This document shows, piece after piece, positions 6,293 to 11,136 of a stretch of 11,136 bases of DNA. Every line of letters starts with the position of its first letter. The stretch's first letter is position 1. Below the pieces are notes generated by a model. It saw only the letters and a program-made list of their open reading frames with translations. It searched no databases and had not been told where the DNA came from. The stretch lies in the NCBI GenBank assembly GCA_045604285.1, contig JAZUNS010000040.1:1-11136 (forward strand), read 5' to 3'. Both the position numbers and the translations under genes were made by a program. Source of the stretch: SIG636 sp045604285 (GTDB lineage: Bacteria > Bacillota > Clostridia > Oscillospirales > CAG-382).

Positions 6293-8722
6293 ATGAAGAA
6301 AATCGTTGCAATCGTTTTGGCTTTAACGATGATACTGGGCATGAGCACCGTTGTTACCGCCGCTGCCCCCGTGTACGTTGACGGCACGGTTGACGTTGCG
6401 GAATATATTGGCAACCTTAACGTAGGTAAGTTCAATAATATTTGGAGCGGCGTTACTACCAATATCGTTACCATTATCACTCCCGGCACCTCTATCGACG
6501 GCCTTTATTACGAAAAGCTTTACGCTAAGTATAACGAAGAAGGCGGCTACTACGAGGTAGTTGAAAAAGTAGCTAACCACCGCAGCTATACCCAGGTTGT
6601 TCAGGAAGGCTACATCGGTTTAGAGTTTAACTATGCACCCCTTACCACTGCAGGCTCTGACATTGCTAAGGCAAATTGGAAGGTTTGGCAGCATATAAGA
6701 GTGGGCGACAGACTTTATCTTAAAAATATCGACCTTGAGCTGAAAAACCTTGAAACCAGCGGCGTTTGGGGCTCTTCCACCTATAAGTCCAACTCTTACA
6801 TAGAGGTAGAGAGCGTTAACCCCGTATATCCCACCGTTACCCCCTACAGCAACAGAACCATCGTTGCCCAGGGTGACAGTATTACCGTAGGCGGCGGCTG
6901 GACCTCTACCTGGGGCGACTACTTCAGCACCACCGTTATCAATTCCGGCTTCGGCGGCGATACCTCCTGGGCATCTCTTGCCAGCCGTTACGATGACCAC
7001 GTTGCCGCTTATAACCCCGAAATAGTTATCGTTTCCTTTGGTATAAACGATGCTTTCAACGCAGCTCCTTCTACCGAGCTTATGGAAAAATACAAGACCG
7101 CACTTAGGGGCATTTACGACAGAAATACCGCTTTGGGCGCAACCACCGTATTTATGAACGCCAACGTTATTAAAATATCCGCTATTCAGGACGGCGGCGT
7201 ATTTGACAAGGGCGATTACAGCGCCTTCGGCGGCGAAGCGGCTTACCTTGACGCTTTTGAAGCCTGCATGACCGAGGTTGCAGAGGAAAAGAACTGCGTT
7301 CTTATCGACATCTACTCTATGTGGAAGGCAGAAAATCTTTCCCCCGATAATATAATCGACTCCTGCCATCCCAACGGCCACGGCTACGATATGAACTGGA
7401 CCGTTCAGAAGCCCGCACTTATCGAAAATATGAAGACTATCTGCGGCGACGATATCCGTGTGCTTGAAGGCACCACCGCAAAGCACGCTATCGACGGTAT
7501 GCCCGAATGCAACGTAGTGGTTAAGGATGCAGATGGCAACATTGTTGCAGACGACGCCGTGCTTCTTGACGGCTACACCGTAAGCTACAGCGAAGTTCTT
7601 GCTGCAGATTCTACCGATACCCCCGCAGACTACGGCACCTATACCGTTAAGACCTTTAAGCCCACTAAGGCGCTTATCTCCAAGGATGCACCCTTCTCCG
7701 TAAGGGGCGATACCCTTTATTACACCGATGCGGTTAAGGTTTCCGAAGTTAAGGAAAACATCCTTAACCTTGACGTAACCGTAATCGGCTCCGGCGGCAC
7801 CAAGCCTGCCAATATTGCCGAGCTTTCCGAAGGCGATACGGTAATAGTTAAAAACAGCGCAGACGGCGAAACCGTTGCAAGCTACACCGTTGCAGACGGC
7901 AACACAGTTGAAGACGGCGGCGGTGACGATTCCTCCCAGGACCCTTACGAGGGTATGGACCTTGGCGAAAACCTCTTGGCAAATAAGCCCTACACCTCCG
8001 TTTATAACGCATTCCAGGGCCTTTGCTCCGACGCTGAAAACAAGCTTCTTACCGACGGCGCTTACAGAGGCGACGGCGCCAACTCCTGGAACGGCGACGT
8101 TGGCGTTATAGGCGTTACCGTAGAGTATGCAGGCACCACCGCAATCACCTCCGTTGAGTTTAAGTTTGATAAACCCACCGATATCCACGTTATAACCTTC
8201 AAGGGCGTTCGTATCTGCGCAAACCGCAACTTTAAGGTTGATTCCATCGGCGTTTCCACCGACGGCGAAAACTATACCAACGTTCCCTATACCGTTACCG
8301 AAACTGTTATAGAGGGCGCACCCGGCAACGGCACCTCCAACGTTCCTCAGTATTATGACGTTGCAGTAAGAGCAGACGTTATCGGCGCAACCGGTCTTAA
8401 GCTTTCCTTCGGCACCGGCGGCGCATATATAGTTCAGCTTGACGAGATCGAGGCTGCTGCCTACGTTACCGATGACGATTCTTCCAACCCCGACATTGCC
8501 GAGATCACATACGGTGACGTAAACGGCGACGGCAAGATAAACAGCCTTGACGCAGCGCAGGTTCTTAAGCACGACGCTATGCTTATAACCCTTTCCGCAG
8601 AAGCACTTGTTAACGCCGACGTTAACGATGACGGCAAGGTAAACAGTATTGATGCGGCACAGATACTTAAGTACGACGCTTTCCTTATAGACGAATTTCC
8701 CGCACAGAAAACCGCAAACTAA
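6293..8722 (+). CDS. Secreted SGNH-hydrolase esterase with novel N-domain, discoidin-like module and dockerin
   Basis: Encodes 809 residues. Signal peptide 1 to about 24. Residues 28-180 form an unrecognised domain shared with the gene at 8811. The SGNH/GDSL hydrolase domain spans about 185-385: block I GDSI (194-197, nucleophile S196), a Gly-rich block II near 219-222, block III GIND (250-253) and block V DSCH (D356, H359), so the Ser-His-Asp set is complete. Such enzymes often deacylate sugars, for example pectin or xylan acetyl groups. Two Ig-like segments follow (about 390-460 and 480-535), then a Gly/Asp linker (541-556), a discoidin (F5/8C)-like putative sugar-binding module (557-725) and a dockerin (740-803) with loops DVNGDGKINSLD (742-753) and DVNDDGKVNSID (776-787). 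AGGAGG (6282-6287) lies five bases before the ATG. Likely extracellular and complex-bound through the dockerin. The substrate is unknown. Confidence 0.9.
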   Translation: MKKIVAIVLALTMILGMSTVVTAAAPVYVDGTVDVAEYIGNLNVGKFNNIWSGVTTNIVTIITPGTSIDGLYYEKLYAKYNEEGGYYEVVEKVANHRSYTQVVQEGYIGLEFNYAPLTTAGSDIAKANWKVWQHIRVGDRLYLKNIDLELKNLETSGVWGSSTYKSNSYIEVESVNPVYPTVTPYSNRTIVAQGDSITVGGGWTSTWGDYFSTTVINSGFGGDTSWASLASRYDDHVAAYNPEIVIVSFGINDAFNAAPSTELMEKYKTALRGIYDRNTALGATTVFMNANVIKISAIQDGGVFDKGDYSAFGGEAAYLDAFEACMTEVAEEKNCVLIDIYSMWKAENLSPDNIIDSCHPNGHGYDMNWTVQKPALIENMKTICGDDIRVLEGTTAKHAIDGMPECNVVVKDADGNIVADDAVLLDGYTVSYSEVLAADSTDTPADYGTYTVKTFKPTKALISKDAPFSVRGDTLYYTDAVKVSEVKENILNLDVTVIGSGGTKPANIAELSEGDTVIVKNSADGETVASYTVADGNTVEDGGGDDSSQDPYEGMDLGENLLANKPYTSVYNAFQGLCSDAENKLLTDGAYRGDGANSWNGDVGVIGVTVEYAGTTAITSVEFKFDKPTDIHVITFKGVRICANRNFKVDSIGVSTDGENYTNVPYTVTETVIEGAPGNGTSNVPQYYDVAVRADVIGATGLKLSFGTGGAYIVQLDEIEAAAYVTDDDSSNPDIAEITYGDVNGDGKINSLDAAQVLKHDAMLITLSAEALVNADVNDDGKVNSIDAAQILKYDAFLIDEFPAQKTAN

Positions 8723-8810
8723 TTGACAAAAGCAAACAGGAACGGTCGCCGCGGCGGCTGTCCCGCACCCGTGTTTCTTTGGCCTAAATATCAGTAAAGG
8801 AGTTAACGTA

Positions 8811-10958
8811 ATGAAGAACTTTATCAGGCACACCTCACTTTTCCTCGTTTTTGTGTTCGTTTTATCCCTTGGCGTTTTCAATATTCCTCAGGTTGCGGAG
8901 GCGGCAACAATTAAAACCGATATCGGCTATATGACTCTGTCCAGAGGCAGCATCGGTTGGGATACAGGCACCTACGAAAATCAGCTTATGCTTGTAAAGC
9001 CCGGCGCTTCTCTTACCGGCTTGTATTTTGGTAAAGTATATGCAGTTTATGACAGTGCCGCAGGCGGCTACGTGGTTACCGAAAAATCCGGCCTTCACTG
9101 CAGCTACAGCAAAACCGTTGCCAGCAACGCAGTCGGTATTGCCATAAGCTATCAGCCTCTTACCACCACCGGCTCTGCTTTTGCCCGTGCAAACTGGCTT
9201 ATTTGGCAGCAGATAAGAATAGGCGATATTCTTACCTTCTCCGGCGTTACCGTTTCCAGCGGTACCGTTAACGTAAGCGGCACCTTCGGCAACAGCGATT
9301 TCGTTTCCAACTCCAAGGTTCACGTTACTACCGTTCGTGACGATACCACCCCCAAGACCGGCTACACCGGCAAGACCGCAGTAGTATTGGGCGACAGCGT
9401 TACTGCAGGCGGCGGCTGGACCGAAACAGTTGAAATCGCAATCAACGGCAGAGTTATCAACGCCTCCACCCCCGGCGCAAGAACCGACGAGGGCCTTGGC
9501 TACTTCGATTCTCAGGTTGCGGTACACAACCCCGACATAGTGTTTATCAAGTACGCTATAAACGACTGTATTCAGTACACCATTACCTCAAATACCCTTC
9601 CCGCTTATAAACAAAACCTGCGTGACCTTTGCCAGATGGCTTTGGATATAGGCGCACTTCCCATACTTATAACCACCAACAATATAAAGATTGCCAGCCT
9701 AAACTATGACAGATACGCAAGCTTCGGCGGCTTGTCGGTCTACTACCCTCAGTACATCCAGGCTATTAGGGACGTTGCCGCAGAATACGATACCTTCTGC
9801 ATAGATATCTATTCCGGTGTATGGAGCAGTCTTACCGCTACCGATTATCTTATAGACACGGTTCACCCCAAAGCAGCCGGCTACGCCCTTGAGGGACAGT
9901 ATATCTCTAACTATCTGCTTAACAACGAGGATGCAATAATCGCCAAAGTTAACGAGGTTACCGGCGAAACCGACGGTATGCCTTCTGCAGATACCAACTT
10001 CCTCTCTGCATCCGCAGGCGGTCAGTATATGTACGGCACCACCTATCCCGGCGGCTCTGCATACTACGCTACCGCATACTACGGTGACAACTCCAACCAG
10101 GGCGGCGCTTACTTCAGCGGTAAGCTTAACGACGGCACCTATCCCGCAGACGGTATCCCCAACACATCTAATGTTAATTGGGCTGTATTCTTTGCAGGTG
10201 CAACCACACCTACCATTACCCTTAAGCTTTCCGCCAAGGCTTATCTGAATAACATAAGCCTTATCGTGCGCAACGGCACCTCCAGCGGCATTAACTACGT
10301 TGCCCCCGTTATAAGCTCTATCCAGCTCAGTAACGACGGCACCAACTTTACCGCAACCGCCGCTTACACTTCCAAGCTTATGGTAAACAGCGGCCTTAAC
10401 TATAAAATGAAGCTTTCCTTCAACCAGGTTTTAAGTGCAAAATATATCCGCATAAACCTTGCCACCCCTGCAGACCGTACCGCTATCGGTGAGGTTGAGG
10501 TTTGGGGCTCTACCACCCTTCCCGAAGGTGCAGAGCAGCCCTTCGAGCTTATCGACGGTTCCGTTTACAACTTGGAAACAGGCTACGTTTCCGCTAAGGG
10601 CTTGGGCCTTAATGCCCAGACCGTAAAGGGTCAGTTTAAGTGCGACGTTACCGTTCTTAACACCAACGGCGCTACCGTAGCAGATACCTCCTTTGTCGGC
10701 ACGGGCTTCACCGTTGTTCAGTATAACGCTAACGGTGCGGTGCTTAACTCCGTTACCCTTGTAATCCCCGGCGACACCAACGGCGACGGCGACCTTAACC
10801 TTACGGACTACGTAGTGGTTGAAACCTTCATCAACGGCACGGGCAACATGAACGACCTTTCTCAAAAGGCGGCAGACCTTACCGGCGATGCCCTGGTAAG
10901 TGCGGCAGACATACTTATTATGGAGCTTCACTGTAACGGCAAGGCAACCATTGACTAA
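8811..10958 (+). CDS. Secreted SGNH-hydrolase esterase, paralogue of the 6293 gene, with a different dockerin
   Basis: Encodes 715 residues. Signal peptide 1 to about 32 (long hydrophobic core, then VAEAA). Residues 36-180 match the N-terminal domain of the 6293 product, in the same residue register from 64 to 203. The SGNH domain spans about 185-380: GDSV (194-197, S196), block III reads AIND (249-252) instead of GIND, block V DTVH (D349, H352). The catalytic set is present. Residues about 390-568 resemble a discoidin-like sugar-binding module, ending in YIRINL and IGEVEVWG. Residues 582-650 form the small domain commonly found just before dockerins in Clostridia (VGTGFTVVQ at 629-637). The dockerin (654-712) has loops DTNGDGDLNLTD (655-666) and DLTGDALVSAAD (689-700), unlike the SLD/SID loops of its neighbours. 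AAGGAG (8797-8802) precedes the ATG by eight bases. The 88-base gap after the 6293 gene shows no promoter with a good -10, so co-transcription is likely. Confidence 0.9.
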   Translation: MKNFIRHTSLFLVFVFVLSLGVFNIPQVAEAATIKTDIGYMTLSRGSIGWDTGTYENQLMLVKPGASLTGLYFGKVYAVYDSAAGGYVVTEKSGLHCSYSKTVASNAVGIAISYQPLTTTGSAFARANWLIWQQIRIGDILTFSGVTVSSGTVNVSGTFGNSDFVSNSKVHVTTVRDDTTPKTGYTGKTAVVLGDSVTAGGGWTETVEIAINGRVINASTPGARTDEGLGYFDSQVAVHNPDIVFIKYAINDCIQYTITSNTLPAYKQNLRDLCQMALDIGALPILITTNNIKIASLNYDRYASFGGLSVYYPQYIQAIRDVAAEYDTFCIDIYSGVWSSLTATDYLIDTVHPKAAGYALEGQYISNYLLNNEDAIIAKVNEVTGETDGMPSADTNFLSASAGGQYMYGTTYPGGSAYYATAYYGDNSNQGGAYFSGKLNDGTYPADGIPNTSNVNWAVFFAGATTPTITLKLSAKAYLNNISLIVRNGTSSGINYVAPVISSIQLSNDGTNFTATAAYTSKLMVNSGLNYKMKLSFNQVLSAKYIRINLATPADRTAIGEVEVWGSTTLPEGAEQPFELIDGSVYNLETGYVSAKGLGLNAQTVKGQFKCDVTVLNTNGATVADTSFVGTGFTVVQYNANGAVLNSVTLVIPGDTNGDGDLNLTDYVVVETFINGTGNMNDLSQKAADLTGDALVSAADILIMELHCNGKATID

Positions 10959-10975
10959 AATGTAAGCTGTTTTCA

Positions 10976-11000
10976 CCTCTTTGCATAAACTGCAAAGAGG
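10976..11000 (+). other. Perfect 10-bp hairpin after the last gene
   Basis: CCTCTTTGCA (10976-10985) pairs with TGCAAAGAGG (10991-11000) around TAAAC. CTGT and ACAG outside it could extend the structure. No T-run follows, so it is not a terminator alone. It may protect the mRNA end. Confidence 0.5.
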
Positions 11001-11060
11001 ACAGACCGCTGACAAAGGCGCAGAACACGAAAAACACAAAAAATCAATTATAACAAAGTT

Positions 11061-11099
11061 GAAAAGTCGGGAAATTCTTCCCGACTTTTCTGCGTTTTA
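11061..11099 (+). terminator. Rho-independent terminator of the carbohydrate locus
   Basis: GAAAAGTCGGGAA (11061-11073) pairs perfectly with TTCCCGACTTTTC (11078-11090) around a four-base loop, and T-rich sequence follows. I see no gene or other signal from 10959 to the window end apart from these hairpins. Confidence 0.88.
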
Positions 11100-11136
11100 T
11101 CATATTTTTCGTTCAAAACGAACCTCGGCTCACAGT

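Noticed and set aside
8723..8751. TTGACA directly after the stop of the 6293 gene as a promoter for the last gene
   Set aside because: The bases 17 downstream (8746-8751, TCGCCG) do not resemble a -10 element, and no other good -10 follows at proper spacing.
8741..8760. GC-rich palindrome GCCGCGGC region as a terminator between the two esterase genes
   Set aside because: The self-complementary core leaves a loop of one base. Realistic stems are only about three pairs and no T-run follows.

Overview
The window looks like a chromosomal segment from an endospore-forming, fibre-degrading Clostridia member, probably a gut Oscillospirales/Ruminococcaceae-type organism. The spore protease gene gpr points to a spore-former. 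Three secreted proteins with dockerin ends and a GH78 rhamnosidase point to plant polysaccharide use. Assignment below class level is inference. Strong A/G-rich ribosome binding sites and TTGACA-17-TATTAT-type promoters fit a Firmicute.

Left end (1-690, minus strand): one near-consensus promoter drives tRNA-Gly(TCC), tRNA-Arg(TCT) and tRNA-His(GTG), all with encoded CCA ends. They are followed by a small gene for an 85-residue membrane protein carrying the signature loop of the Na+-pumping decarboxylase beta subunit, but lacking the rest of that protein.

Middle (750-2990, plus strand): gpr, which degrades the small acid-soluble DNA-coat proteins at spore germination, possibly from a sigma-G-like promoter. 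Next, from its own sigma-A-type promoter, comes a membrane-anchored PP2C Ser/Thr phosphatase with a Ser/Glu repeat tail outside the cell. A strong terminator closes this unit. No partner kinase lies in the window.

Right two thirds (3088-11099, plus strand): a carbohydrate locus from one strong promoter. It encodes (i) a short secreted protein with a cohesin-like domain and a dockerin, (ii) a cytoplasmic-type GH78 alpha-L-rhamnosidase, (iii) and (iv) two large secreted SGNH-hydrolase (esterase) proteins. The two esterases share an unrecognised N-terminal domain, carry discoidin-like putative carbohydrate-binding domains, and end in dockerins of two different types. A perfect 14-bp hairpin lies between (i) and (ii). 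I saw no further promoter, and a rho-independent terminator follows (iv). The likely logic, as inference, is that the secreted, complex-bound esterases remove acyl groups from a rhamnose-containing polymer such as pectin, imported fragments are trimmed by the internal rhamnosidase, and the cohesin-like/dockerin protein acts as an adaptor. No transporter or regulator is present in the window.

The best candidates for something new are the shared N-terminal domain of the two esterases, the cohesin-like/dockerin mini-protein, and the stand-alone decarboxylase-beta motif protein.
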